A DNA stretch of 64,000 nt, from NCBI GenBank assembly GCA_910588875.1, contig CAJURT010000003.1, positions 92,319 through 156,318 of the forward strand, given 5' to 3'. Below, piece by piece: positions 27,797-36,174 of the stretch. Source of the DNA: an uncultured Lachnospiraceae bacterium. GTDB taxonomy: Bacteria > Bacillota > Clostridia > Lachnospirales > Lachnospiraceae. The notes beneath the pieces were generated by a model. It was not told the origin of the DNA, did no database searches, and saw only the letters and a program-made list of their open reading frames with translations. Each line of letters opens with the position of its first letter. The stretch's first letter is position 1. A program made the translations under genes and the position numbers.

Positions 27797-27841
27797 GTAC
27801 CCCCAGCGGGCAAGGAGCCATTCCCTGCCCGCTGGGGGTAC
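27797..27841 (-). terminator. Strong hairpin after the secreted-protein gene
   Basis: GTACCCCCAGCGGGCA and TGCCCGCTGGGGGTAC form a 16-bp perfect stem. It lies 16 nt past the stop of the 27857-28594 minus-strand gene. The T tract beyond it is weak (ATTATTT), so it may act by stabilising the 3' end as well as terminating. Confidence 0.65.
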
Positions 27842-27856
27842 GATATAGGATTCATA

Positions 27857-28594
27857 TTACTCAGAATCTTGGGCGAACAGGACGATCTTTTGTGCGCTCC
27901 CGGCGTCATCCGTCCAGATCAGGCAGGTGGACGATTCTGCCACGTCGGAAAGCTGTACGATGTTCCTGGTCAGGTACGGGAGGATCTGGCAGTCGGAAGG
28001 CACATGGTAGACCGCGCCGTCTGTTGCTGTCAGGATCCGGCTGCCGTCTGTATTTTCCTGCATGCTTTTTACCCGCACATAATCCGGGGCGCGGAAATCT
28101 TCCGGCACCTGGCAGATTACCATCTCAGCAGTGGTCATCGGCGGAATGCTCATGGTCATCGCCGGGCCGATATAGGCATAGATGAAATCACCTGCCTGGA
28201 TGGTGTCTAAGCTTACCGGGTAGCCGTTTGGCGCGTCAAGGACACGGGAGTATTCATCGCTGATATTCAGGACAATCTCCCCGGCGTAGGAGGTGCCGGA
28301 CTGGTTATCGATACGGATTATGCCGTCTTCCACACCCAGCACTGGCCCCCAGATACGGATCATATCCATAGCGGCATCCTGCCTGCCGGTACTAGGCCCG
28401 CCGGCATCTTCTTTCTGCCCGCCACCGGCTAAAATGGTGGGGGACTGAGTTGGATAATCGTTGGAATACCCGCTTCCTGTGGTACCTCCCTCTGCTGCGG
28501 CTGTCGCCTGCGCCTGTACCAAACCGGTGTATCCGACTGCCAGCACACCTGTGCAGCATACTGCTGTCAAAATGTTTTTCATTGATTTTTTCAT
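27857..28594 (-). CDS. Secreted protein of unknown function
   Basis: The 245-aa protein opens with a classical signal peptide (basic MKKSMKN, hydrophobic VCCTGVLAVGYTGLV, cleavage likely after VQAQA). A low-complexity Gly/Ser/Thr stretch follows. The rest, about residues 75-245, looks like beta-rich small barrels (GPVLGVEDGIIRIDNQ, then LDTIQAGDFIYAYIGPAMTM) of the kind found in Lachnospiraceae surface proteins, but I cannot assign a family. There are few cysteines and no anchor motif, so it is probably released or loosely bound to the wall. It is transcribed alone and ends in a strong hairpin. Confidence 0.75.
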   Translation of the reverse strand: MKKSMKNILTAVCCTGVLAVGYTGLVQAQATAAAEGGTTGSGYSNDYPTQSPTILAGGGQKEDAGGPSTGRQDAAMDMIRIWGPVLGVEDGIIRIDNQSGTSYAGEIVLNISDEYSRVLDAPNGYPVSLDTIQAGDFIYAYIGPAMTMSIPPMTTAEMVICQVPEDFRAPDYVRVKSMQENTDGSRILTATDGAVYHVPSDCQILPYLTRNIVQLSDVAESSTCLIWTDDAGSAQKIVLFAQDSE

Positions 28595-28724
28595 AATTGA
28601 ACCTCTCTGCTTCTATCATTGCTTTTCCTGGCAGCGTTTTATGCTGCTCGTTCCATAAGGGCAGTATAGCAGAACCTTCCAGGTAAAGCTATTGATAAAT
28701 GCAGAAGTTTCTCTTACAAATTTA

Positions 28725-28898
28725 TTACCCTGCATTTTCCAGCAGATGCTCGATATCACCCATGCAGCCGCCGCATACGGTTCCCGCCCCTGTGGCTTCC
28801 TGGATGTCTTCCACAGTTTTTGCACCGGCTTCTATGGCATCCATGATTTCACCGGCAGTCACTCCCATGCAGTTACAAATAATCTCATCCCGATCCAT
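28725..28898 (-). CDS. BFD-like [2Fe-2S]-binding protein
   Basis: This 57-aa gene starts at 28898 behind AGGAGG and ends at 28725. The sequence follows the bacterioferritin-associated ferredoxin fold: CNC near residue 8 (IICNCMGVTAGEIMDAI) and CGGC near residue 42 (GTVCGGCMGDIEHLLE). These four cysteines hold one [2Fe-2S] cluster. Stand-alone BFD domains of this size are frequent in anaerobic Firmicutes and are thought to act in electron transfer or iron handling. It appears to be monocistronic and lies between the secreted-protein gene and the divergent zinc-ribbon gene. Confidence 0.88.
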   Translation of the reverse strand: MDRDEIICNCMGVTAGEIMDAIEAGAKTVEDIQEATGAGTVCGGCMGDIEHLLENAG

Positions 28899-29179
28899 AA
28901 TCATCCCTCCTGGCAGATTTTTTGTTTTTTATGTTTGGCGCCCGCTGCCAGCCGCTGTCTGCGTGGCCGGCTGTGCCATGGCGAAATGTTCCTTGCCGTG
29001 CGGACTGATGATAATATACCCGTTTGTTCTGTATTTTATCCTATTTTTTCTCTTTTCCAGCCAAGGGAATTATGGTAAAATCTGCGTATAAGGGCAGTGC
29101 CAAAACAGCATGGGGCGGCCAAGGGGTATCAAGCGCCATGCAGGCAGGCCAATATTATTTATAAAGAGAGAATGGGATT

Positions 29180-30190
29180 ATGATACAGGCAAACAAGCAA
29201 CAGAGAGAAAAACGGAACCAGGGGCAGGATGGGGAGCCAAGGCTCTGCACTTCCTGCGGAGGCCGGCTAGAGAGGAAAAACCCTTACCTGTACCAGTGCA
29301 CTTCCTGCAAAAGGACGTACTATATTTCCGCTGACCGTGCCCACAGGGTGACGGTGCAGGTATCCGCCGGGAGGCTGGTGGTGGCCTGCGCCGTGGCAGC
29401 GATTATCATTGCCGCCGTCGCCATGACAGGGTATCAGCTTTATACCGGGCACCTGGTAGCCTCTGCCAGCCGTTTTTCGGTGGTGTTCCGGGACTTTTTG
29501 ATGGAGGCTTACAAAAAGCCGGTGGCCGAGGTCAGCCCGGGGGATCTGGCAGGGATCAAGTACCTGAAGATCGAAAAAGGGAAGAAATACCGTTTCACCT
29601 ACGGCTATGAGGACTATTACAGCTTCCCGGATAAAGGGCGTTTTGAGGATACTTTGCAGACTGTCGAAATATCCGGCAGGACGGACGATTTTTCGCCTTC
29701 CAATGTGCAGTATTTTACCGGGCTGACCCGTCTGGAACTATACACGGGGGGATGGGAAAACTATATCCTGCCAAAGGAAAATGTCCTGCAGGGGATCTTC
29801 TGCGTGGACGGCATGTCCAAATATGGGACGCCGCAGTTTTTCTCAGCCGTGAATCCGGACACCCTGACGGAGGTGGGGATCCTTAAGGCAGAAGGGCGCA
29901 AGGATTTCTCGTTTATGGAGGATTTGCGGGGGGTGAGGCGCCTTGTGATGTCGGATGCGAAGCTGGAGGACAGTGCAATATTTGACGGCTTTGAAGACCT
30001 GGAGGAATTATATCTGTACTATGTGGTGATGGAGGAAGAGGATGCCGCGGCCATCATCGAGGGACTGCTGTCGCTGCCGTCCCTGAAGCATTTTTATATA
30101 GAAGGAAAAACCGCATGGTACATAACAAAGGAGCAGTGGGAAAAATGGGAAAAGATGTATGGGAACCGAATCAGCTTGGAGCGGAAGTAG
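29180..30190 (+). CDS. Zinc-ribbon, single-TM, LRR-like protein (paralogue 1)
   Basis: The 336-aa protein starts with a zinc ribbon (CTSCGG near residue 23 and CTSCKR near residue 41). One hydrophobic helix follows at about 66-88 (VVACAVAAIIIAAVAMTGYQLY), then an extracytoplasmic domain. The C-terminal half has degenerate leucine-rich repeat phrases (FTGLTRLELYTGG, FEDLEELYLYYVVM, LPSLKHFYIEG). The next gene has the same architecture and overlaps it by 46 nt, so the pair probably arose by duplication and is co-expressed. The LRR face could bind a protein ligand outside while the ribbon acts inside. The function is unknown, and sensor-like is an inference from topology only. Confidence 0.75.
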   Translation: MIQANKQQREKRNQGQDGEPRLCTSCGGRLERKNPYLYQCTSCKRTYYISADRAHRVTVQVSAGRLVVACAVAAIIIAAVAMTGYQLYTGHLVASASRFSVVFRDFLMEAYKKPVAEVSPGDLAGIKYLKIEKGKKYRFTYGYEDYYSFPDKGRFEDTLQTVEISGRTDDFSPSNVQYFTGLTRLELYTGGWENYILPKENVLQGIFCVDGMSKYGTPQFFSAVNPDTLTEVGILKAEGRKDFSFMEDLRGVRRLVMSDAKLEDSAIFDGFEDLEELYLYYVVMEEEDAAAIIEGLLSLPSLKHFYIEGKTAWYITKEQWEKWEKMYGNRISLERK

Positions 30191-31965
30191 CGGGGGAGAA
30201 GGACTATGTGATCCGGACCTCCAACAAAAATGAGAAGGCGGAACTTTTAAAGCTGGAGTGTGAAAACTGCGGCGCGTCCCTGGAACTGGTGAACAAGACC
30301 CATGCCCGCTGCCCGTATTGCGGGCAGCGGTACCTGATTGACGAGGCAAAAGGGACGATTGTCCATGTCCAGGTGGATTATAGCGGCAATAGGGAGATGT
30401 ACCAGGCAGTCAACAATACAAGGAATGCGCTGATTTTGTTCCTGGCTGTGGGGGCACTGGTCACCTTGATTGTCCTGGGGTTTAATATAGCTGCCAAAAA
30501 ATCAGTGTTTTCCACCTCGGATGAAGATATGCCGGTGGATGCCCACGGGGAACTGCTGGTGATATTCTGCAAGGATATTTTCGGCAAGGAATACAAGGAG
30601 ATCACCCCGGAGGAATTTGCTTCCATCCGTTATCTGCGGTGCTCCTATGAGCGGGAGGGCAGCGAGGACTTCAATGTGATCTCTTATAGCTTTACCAATT
30701 ATGAGGACTGCGGCAGTGAGAAGGAGTTCCAGGATACAGTAAAGACCTGGACATACCGGACGAAGCGGGTTACCTGGCCTTCGGATTATACGATGTTCAC
30801 GGGACTGACCCGGATTGATACTACGGATACGGTCTGGCTTTCCCTGCTGAAATTCTCTCCTGACAGCAAAATCAGCCGTGTGGATACGGATGACCGGCTG
30901 GACACGGTTTTTGGAACCTTGAACCCGGAATATATCAAGGTGCTGAACCTTGGCATTATGGGAAACAACTTAGAGGGGATCGGCCGGTTCAAAAATCTGG
31001 AGGAACTGGCAGTAGATACCAATTTGTCCAGCCAGAATGCAGATATCAGCGGGATCGAGGAGTGCACGAAGCTGAGAAAGGTGCGGCTGCGGTGCGGGGA
31101 GGCTTACACAGGGCTTGAAAAGCTGTCCGGCCTGTCCGGGCTTGAGAGTATCTATATCGACCATGTGATGCTGGAGGATTGCGGCTTCTTAAAAGATTTG
31201 TCCGGGCTTGAGGAGTTGTCCATCTATACCGGGGAGGAGGCAGACCTTTCCCTGCTGGATTCATTCCCCAACCTAAAAAAGGTGGATTTTTTGGATCAGG
31301 AATATATCATGCCGGGGGAGATTTCCCGGTTGGCAGGAGTGGAGAAGCTGCGGATTTCCGTCGGTGAGCAGGAGTGCCTGGAGCAGCTGGCATCGATCGG
31401 AAGCTTAAGGGAACTGAACCTGCACCTGGCGGTGAAGGAGTATGGGGTGCCGACGGACATCTCGCCGCTGGCCAGGCTGACCGGACTAAAAAAGCTGCGC
31501 CTGGATAATTTCTGGGGAGATGAGATGGTGGGGATAGAACCGGTGCTGATGATAGCCGGGTTAGAGGAGATATGGCTGGGGAGGGAGACGGCAGGGGATC
31601 TGGAGCCGCTTCTGGATGCCGGGCTTTTGGGGGAGAATCCCACGATCCAGGAGATGGCGCTGTTAAACTGCCATCCAAGGGATGCCGTTACCGGGGAGGA
31701 GATTGACTTTGGCTTTTTGTCGCATTTTCCCGGCATAAAGAGGCTGTACCTGGATGGCTGTGACCTGGCGGATATTTCCTTTGTGGAGGGGATGGAAGAC
31801 TTACGGACCTGCAGCCTGATGGATAATGAATTGCTGGATCTGTCGCCGCTTTTGGCTTGCAGGAAGCTGGAGGCAGTGTCGTTTGACGAGAAATCGGCGG
31901 CATCGGCACGGTTTCCAGCTGATGTCGCCGTGAATACAGAATCGTATATCAGGATTTATGATTGA
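30145..31965 (+). CDS. Zinc-ribbon, single-TM, LRR-like protein (paralogue 2)
   Basis: This 606-aa protein is a longer version of its neighbour: a zinc ribbon with CENCGA and CPYCGQ cysteines at about 36-59, one TM helix (ALILFLAVGALVTLIVLGFNI, about 94-114), and an extracytoplasmic domain. Leucine-rich repeats fill the rest, for example FKNLEELAVDTNLS, LSGLESIYIDHVML, LTGLKKLRLDNFWG and FPGIKRLYLDGCDL. I preferred the ATG at 30145, which has AAAGGAG 11 nt upstream; an in-frame ATG at 30115 has no such site. The gene overlaps paralogue 1 by 46 nt. Topology suggests an external recognition module tethered to a cytoplasmic metal ribbon. Confidence 0.78.
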   Translation: MGKDVWEPNQLGAEVAGEKDYVIRTSNKNEKAELLKLECENCGASLELVNKTHARCPYCGQRYLIDEAKGTIVHVQVDYSGNREMYQAVNNTRNALILFLAVGALVTLIVLGFNIAAKKSVFSTSDEDMPVDAHGELLVIFCKDIFGKEYKEITPEEFASIRYLRCSYEREGSEDFNVISYSFTNYEDCGSEKEFQDTVKTWTYRTKRVTWPSDYTMFTGLTRIDTTDTVWLSLLKFSPDSKISRVDTDDRLDTVFGTLNPEYIKVLNLGIMGNNLEGIGRFKNLEELAVDTNLSSQNADISGIEECTKLRKVRLRCGEAYTGLEKLSGLSGLESIYIDHVMLEDCGFLKDLSGLEELSIYTGEEADLSLLDSFPNLKKVDFLDQEYIMPGEISRLAGVEKLRISVGEQECLEQLASIGSLRELNLHLAVKEYGVPTDISPLARLTGLKKLRLDNFWGDEMVGIEPVLMIAGLEEIWLGRETAGDLEPLLDAGLLGENPTIQEMALLNCHPRDAVTGEEIDFGFLSHFPGIKRLYLDGCDLADISFVEGMEDLRTCSLMDNELLDLSPLLACRKLEAVSFDEKSAASARFPADVAVNTESYIRIYD

Positions 31966-32008
31966 GGAGGGAGGGCAGCCCGGGCAGGCGTAAGCCGTTA
32001 CGGGGAGG

Positions 32009-32352
32009 TTATTCCTCCTCAATCAGCCTCATGCCTGCCGTCTCGGTGACCGGCAGGGAAAACACAATGGAACCGGCTTTGCCGGAGAGGCCGGGGAATT
32101 TTCGGCCTTCTCGGAGCCTGTCCCTTTGGCATGGATTACCGTGCCCCGGTAAAAGGCCATAAACCTCTGTGCCTGGCAGCAAACCCCATGACCTGGATTG
32201 TGATCAGCAGGGTCATGGCAACCACGCCGAAAGCGTCTGGCTCCAGGCTGCCTCCCACGGCTTTGTTTCCTTTCTGTCATAAGGCTGCGGTAAAAGCATG
32301 TGCCAGGGAGATTCCGTGTCTGATTCCAAAGAAGAGGGATAGGCATCCCGGT
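32009..32352 (-). pseudogene. Decayed remnant of a DUF1538 gene fused to a PII-like tail
   Basis: No intact gene lies in 31966-32439, but the minus strand holds gene debris. Reading leftward from about 32352, one frame gives GIRHGISLAHAFTAAL, a stop, then EPDAFGVVAMTLLITIQVMGF. I recognise this as the end of a DUF1538 membrane protein; the in-frame stop follows a small deletion. Another frame then gives GTVIHAKGTGSEKAE and a third gives GSIVFSLPVTETAG with the end MRLIEEE. These look like the T-loop and C-terminus of a nitrogen-regulatory PII-like protein with its middle deleted. DUF1538 and PII-like genes are commonly neighbours, which supports the reading. Confidence 0.6.
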
Positions 32353-32439
32353 TTTGGGGGATAAAAGGATGGAGTAGTGTTATTTTAACACAGAAGAAGG
32401 GAAAACCCAATAAAGATTGTGTACATTTCGCAGGAATTC

Positions 32440-32453
32440 CGAACAAATGTTTG
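32440..32453 (+). promoter_or_regulatory. LexA-like SOS box at uvrA
   Basis: CGAACAAATGTTTG resembles the Gram-positive LexA operator CGAAC-N4-GTTCG. The half-sites are GAAC and GTTT. It overlaps the -35 element of the uvrA promoter, a position suited to repression. Confidence 0.7.
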
Positions 32454-32479
32454 CAAAATTTGAAGCAGTATGATAGAAT
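32451..32479 (+). promoter_or_regulatory. Sigma-A-like promoter of uvrA
   Basis: TTGCAA (32451-32456), 17 bp, TAGAAT (32474-32479), about 41 nt before the ATG at 32521. It shows that the upstream in-frame ATG at 32470 lies inside the promoter and is not the start. Confidence 0.75.
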
Positions 32480-32520
32480 ATAGGGACACTGGAAAGAAGA
32501 TTAGAGGAAAGGCTGAGGGC

Positions 32521-35352
32521 ATGGCGAAACAGTATATTAAGATACGGGGTGCAAATGAGCACAATTTGAAAAATATTACGCTTGATATCCCGCGTAATGA
32601 ACTGGTGGTGCTGACAGGGCTGAGCGGATCCGGGAAGTCATCGCTGGCATTTGATACGATCTATGCGGAAGGGCAGAGACGGTATATGGAATCGCTGTCC
32701 TCCTATGCAAGGCAGTTTTTGGGGCAGATGGAGAAGCCGGATGTCGAGAGCATTGAGGGGCTTTCCCCGGCCATCTCGATTGACCAGAAATCGACGAACC
32801 GCAACCCGCGTTCCACAGTGGGGACGGTGACGGAGATTTATGATTACATGCGCCTTTTGTATGCCCGTATCGGGATTCCGCATTGCCCGAAGTGCGGCAG
32901 GGAGATCAAAAAGCAGACGGTTGACCAGATGGTTGACCAGATTTTAGCGATGCCGGAGCGGACGCGGATCCAGCTTTTGGCACCGGTGGTGCGGGGGCGG
33001 AAGGGAGAGCATGTAAAGCTTTTGGAGCAGGCGCGCCGCAGCGGATATGTCCGGGCGCGGATTGACGGGAACCTGTACGAACTGTCCGAGGAGATTAAGC
33101 TGGAGAAGAATATCAAGCATAACATTGAGATTGTGGTAGACCGCCTGGTGGTGAAGGAGGGCATAGAGAAGAGGCTGACCGATTCTATTGAGACGGTGAT
33201 GGCGCTCTCTGACGGGCTGATGATTGTGGATGTAGTTGACGGGGAGCCGCTGAATTTCAGCATGAGTTTTTCCTGCCCGGACTGCGGGATCAGCATTGAG
33301 GAGGTGGAGCCACGGAGCTTTTCCTTTAACAATCCGTTCGGAGCCTGCCCGGACTGCTTTGGCCTGGGTTATAAGATGGAATTTGATGAAGACCTGATGA
33401 TCCCGGACAAGTCCTTAAGCATAGCCCAGGGGGCGATTGCCGTGATGGGATGGCAGTCATGTGCCGACAAGGGGAGCTTCACCCATGCGATCCTTGAGGC
33501 GTTGTCAAATGAGTACCATTTCCGCCTGGATACCCCGTTTGAGGATTACCCGAAGGAGATCCACGACGTGCTGGTTTATGGCACCGGCGGGCGGGAAGTG
33601 AAGGTGCATTACCGCGGGCAGCGGGGGGAGGGCGTCTACGACGTGGCGTTTGAAGGGCTGCTGCGGAACGTGGAGCGGCGTTACCGGGAGACCTTTTCCG
33701 AGGCATCCAAGGCGGAGTACGAGACTTTTATGCGGATTACCCCTTGTAAGGCATGCAAGGGACAGAGGCTGAAGCAGAGTTCCCTGGCTGTGACGGTGGG
33801 CGGGAAGAATATTTTCGAGGTGACGGAGTTATCGATTACGGCCTGCCGCAGCTTCCTGGGTGGACTGCAGCTGACACCGATGCAGGAATCGATCGGCGCC
33901 CAGATCTTAAAGGAGATCAAGGCAAGGCTTGATTTTTTGCTGAATGTGGGGTTGGAGTATCTGTCGCTGTCCCGGGCAACCGGCACCTTGTCCGGAGGTG
34001 AGGCACAGAGGATCCGCCTGGCGACGCAGATCGGTTCCGGGCTGGTCGGAGTGGCCTATATCCTGGACGAGCCCAGCATCGGCCTGCATCAGAGGGACAA
34101 CGATAAGCTGCTGGCCACGCTGCTGCACCTGCGTGACTTGGGTAATTCCGTGCTGGTGGTGGAACATGATGAGGATACCATGCGGGCGGCCGACTATATT
34201 GTGGACATCGGCCCCGGCGCCGGGGAGCACGGCGGTGAGGTGGTGGCAGCGGGGAGCGTGGAGGATATCATCCGCTGTGAGAGGTCGGCTACGGGTGCGT
34301 ATTTGAGCGGCCGCATTGCGATACCGGTGCCGGAGAAGCGGCGGGAGGCCAGCGGGTACCTGACCGTGAAAGGGGCGGCCGAGAACAACCTGAAGAATAT
34401 CGATGTGTCATTCCCGCTGGGGGTGATGACCTGTGTTACCGGCGTGTCCGGCTCCGGGAAAAGTTCCCTGGTCAACGAGATTGTATACAAATCATTGGCG
34501 CGGAAGCTGAACCGTGCCCGCACGATACCCGGAAAGTTCAAAAAGCTAGAGGGTGTGGAGCAGCTAGACAAGGTGATTGCCATTGACCAGTCCCCTATCG
34601 GGCGGACGCCGCGTTCTAACCCGGCCACCTATACCGGGGTATTTGACATGATCCGGGATCTGTTTGCCTCGACTGTGGATGCCAAGGCACGCGGATACAG
34701 TAAAGGGCGTTTTAGCTTTAATGTCAAGGGGGGACGTTGCGAGGCCTGCAGCGGGGACGGGATTATCAAGATCGAGATGCATTTCCTGCCGGATGTGTAT
34801 GTGCCTTGTGAGGTCTGCGGCGGCAAGCGCTATAACCGGGAGACGCTGGAGGTAAAATACAAGGGGAAGAGCATCTATGACGTGCTGAATATGACGGTGG
34901 AGGAGGCGACGGTTTTCTTTGAGAATATCCCTTCCATACACCGGAAGATTGCGACACTTAACGACGTGGGGCTTTCCTACATCCGCCTGGGCCAGCCCTC
35001 CACGGAACTTTCCGGCGGTGAGGCACAGAGGATCAAGCTGGCCACAGAACTGAGCCGCCGGAGCACCGGCAAGACAATCTACATTTTAGATGAGCCTACT
35101 ACCGGGCTGCATTTTGCGGATGTGCACAAGCTGGTAGAGATTTTGCGGCGTCTGTCCGAGGGCGGCAATACGGTGATTGTGATTGAACATAACCTGGATG
35201 TCATCAAGGCAGCTGATTATATTATCGATATCGGCCCGGAGGGCGGTGACCGCGGCGGCACGGTGATTGCGGAGGGCACACCGGAGGAGGTGGCGGGGAA
35301 CCCGGTTTCTTATACGGGGGTATATATAAAGAAGATGTTGGATAAAAGGTAG
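32521..35352 (+). CDS. uvrA: Excinuclease ABC subunit A
   Basis: This 943-aa protein is the damage-recognition ATPase of nucleotide excision repair. It has two ABC modules: Walker A GLSGSGKSSLAF near residue 35 and GVSGSGKSSLVN near residue 645. Signature motifs are LSGGEAQRIRLATQIG and LSGGEAQRIKLATELS. Zinc-binding cysteines are visible in CPKCGREI, CPDCG and CEACSGDG. The length is typical. The start at 32521 is the canonical MAKQYIKIRGANEHNLKNI. A LexA-like box over its promoter indicates SOS induction. It is monocistronic with its own terminator; uvrB and uvrC are not in the window. Confidence 0.98.
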   Translation: MAKQYIKIRGANEHNLKNITLDIPRNELVVLTGLSGSGKSSLAFDTIYAEGQRRYMESLSSYARQFLGQMEKPDVESIEGLSPAISIDQKSTNRNPRSTVGTVTEIYDYMRLLYARIGIPHCPKCGREIKKQTVDQMVDQILAMPERTRIQLLAPVVRGRKGEHVKLLEQARRSGYVRARIDGNLYELSEEIKLEKNIKHNIEIVVDRLVVKEGIEKRLTDSIETVMALSDGLMIVDVVDGEPLNFSMSFSCPDCGISIEEVEPRSFSFNNPFGACPDCFGLGYKMEFDEDLMIPDKSLSIAQGAIAVMGWQSCADKGSFTHAILEALSNEYHFRLDTPFEDYPKEIHDVLVYGTGGREVKVHYRGQRGEGVYDVAFEGLLRNVERRYRETFSEASKAEYETFMRITPCKACKGQRLKQSSLAVTVGGKNIFEVTELSITACRSFLGGLQLTPMQESIGAQILKEIKARLDFLLNVGLEYLSLSRATGTLSGGEAQRIRLATQIGSGLVGVAYILDEPSIGLHQRDNDKLLATLLHLRDLGNSVLVVEHDEDTMRAADYIVDIGPGAGEHGGEVVAAGSVEDIIRCERSATGAYLSGRIAIPVPEKRREASGYLTVKGAAENNLKNIDVSFPLGVMTCVTGVSGSGKSSLVNEIVYKSLARKLNRARTIPGKFKKLEGVEQLDKVIAIDQSPIGRTPRSNPATYTGVFDMIRDLFASTVDAKARGYSKGRFSFNVKGGRCEACSGDGIIKIEMHFLPDVYVPCEVCGGKRYNRETLEVKYKGKSIYDVLNMTVEEATVFFENIPSIHRKIATLNDVGLSYIRLGQPSTELSGGEAQRIKLATELSRRSTGKTIYILDEPTTGLHFADVHKLVEILRRLSEGGNTVIVIEHNLDVIKAADYIIDIGPEGGDRGGTVIAEGTPEEVAGNPVSYTGVYIKKMLDKR

Positions 35353-35376
35353 GGGTATGCCCCTATCTTTTATTTT
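35344..35376 (+). terminator. Intrinsic terminator of uvrA
   Basis: AAAAGGTAGGGG pairs with CCCCTATCTTTT around a 4-nt loop, followed by a T-rich tail. It overlaps the last codons of uvrA. Confidence 0.8.
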
Positions 35377-35417
35377 GGTTTTTGGAAAATCCGGCAAGAA
35401 AGAATGTTTTCTGGGGA

Positions 35418-35445
35418 TTGACAAAAAGGGAAAATGTGATATTAT
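35418..35445 (+). promoter_or_regulatory. Sigma-A promoter of the metal-resistance operon
   Basis: TTGACA (35418-35423), 16 bp, TATTAT (35440-35445). The downstream palindrome at 35450-35469 overlaps the transcription start. Confidence 0.75.
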
Positions 35446-35449
35446 AAAC

Positions 35450-35469
35450 ATATGAATAATTGTTCATAT
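35450..35469 (+). promoter_or_regulatory. ArsR/SmtB-type operator
   Basis: ATATGAA and TTCATAT form an inverted repeat around six bases, similar to CadC/CzrA operators. It lies just downstream of the -10 box, where a bound repressor would block initiation. ATATGAATAA is also repeated directly. Confidence 0.7.
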
Positions 35470-35523
35470 GAATAAGGCGGATAATGACAGTGAGAGGAAG
35501 TATATTGAGAAAGGGGGGCTGGT

Positions 35524-35910
35524 ATGACGGCAGAGGAGAGGGCAAAGATCCAGCAGGAGATCGATGAGGGAGCCTGCGAGTTTATGCATATCCATGAGGA
35601 GATTGTGGAACGGGTGGAAAAGGTAATGCCGGATGAACAGCAGCTTTTGGATCTCTCGGAATTTTTTAAGGTGTTTGGCGATTCCACCAGGATCAAGATT
35701 CTGTATGTGCTGAGCCAGTCGGAGATGTGTGTGTGTGACATTGCGACCCTGCTGCAGATGGGGCAGTCAGCGATCTCCCATCAGCTGAGGGTGTTGAAGC
35801 AGATGCGGCTGGTGGCATTCCGCAGAGAAGGAAAGACGGTGTTTTATAAATTGGCGGATTCCCATATCCAGACAATCTTAGCGCAGGGGATGGAGCATAT
35901 CAGTGAGTGA
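35524..35910 (+). CDS. ArsR/SmtB-family metal-sensing repressor
   Basis: The 128-aa protein has the winged-helix fold of the family: FKVFGDSTRIKILYVL, then LLQMGQSAISHQLRVLKQMRLVAFRR as recognition helix and wing. Two metal-site signatures are visible. CVCD near residue 63 resembles the alpha-3 site, and near the end D-x-H, ten residues, then H-x-x-E resembles the alpha-5 zinc site of CzrA/SmtB. It should repress its own operon through the palindrome at 35450 and release on binding Zn, Cd or Pb. It is followed by a metallochaperone-like protein and a P1B ATPase, which fits that role. Confidence 0.9.
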   Translation: MTAEERAKIQQEIDEGACEFMHIHEEIVERVEKVMPDEQQLLDLSEFFKVFGDSTRIKILYVLSQSEMCVCDIATLLQMGQSAISHQLRVLKQMRLVAFRREGKTVFYKLADSHIQTILAQGMEHISE

Positions 35911-35933
35911 ATATAAAAAGAGGAGGAAAGGCC

Positions 35934-36158
35934 ATGAAAAAGATTATTAAGATGGAGGGGCTGTGCTGTGCCAACTGTGCGGCAAAGATCGAGGAGGGCG
36001 TGAAAAAGCTTCCAGGGGTGAAGGAGGCGTCCTTAAGCTTTATGACCCAGAGGCTGACGATTGAGGCGGAGGACGGCATGGAGGATGCTGTAGTGGAGGC
36101 CGCCAGGAAGGTTGCGGATAAGATTGAACCTGATGCCGGGTTTAAAGTACTGCGGTAG
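35934..36158 (+). CDS. Heavy-metal-associated (HMA) domain protein
   Basis: The 74-aa protein is a single ferredoxin-like HMA domain, with the metal-binding loop GLCCANCAAKIE near residue 10 supplying the CxxC cysteines plus an extra Cys. The start at 35934 has GAGGAGGAAA in front. It lies between the ArsR gene and the P1B ATPase, whose own N-terminus lacks an HMA domain, so this is the separated metal-binding module of the pump and may hand ions to it. Metal identity follows the ATPase (Zn/Cd/Pb type). Confidence in the fold is high. Confidence 0.9.
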   Translation: MKKIIKMEGLCCANCAAKIEEGVKKLPGVKEASLSFMTQRLTIEAEDGMEDAVVEAARKVADKIEPDAGFKVLR

Positions 36159-36174
36159 GCGGCGGGAGGAAGCG

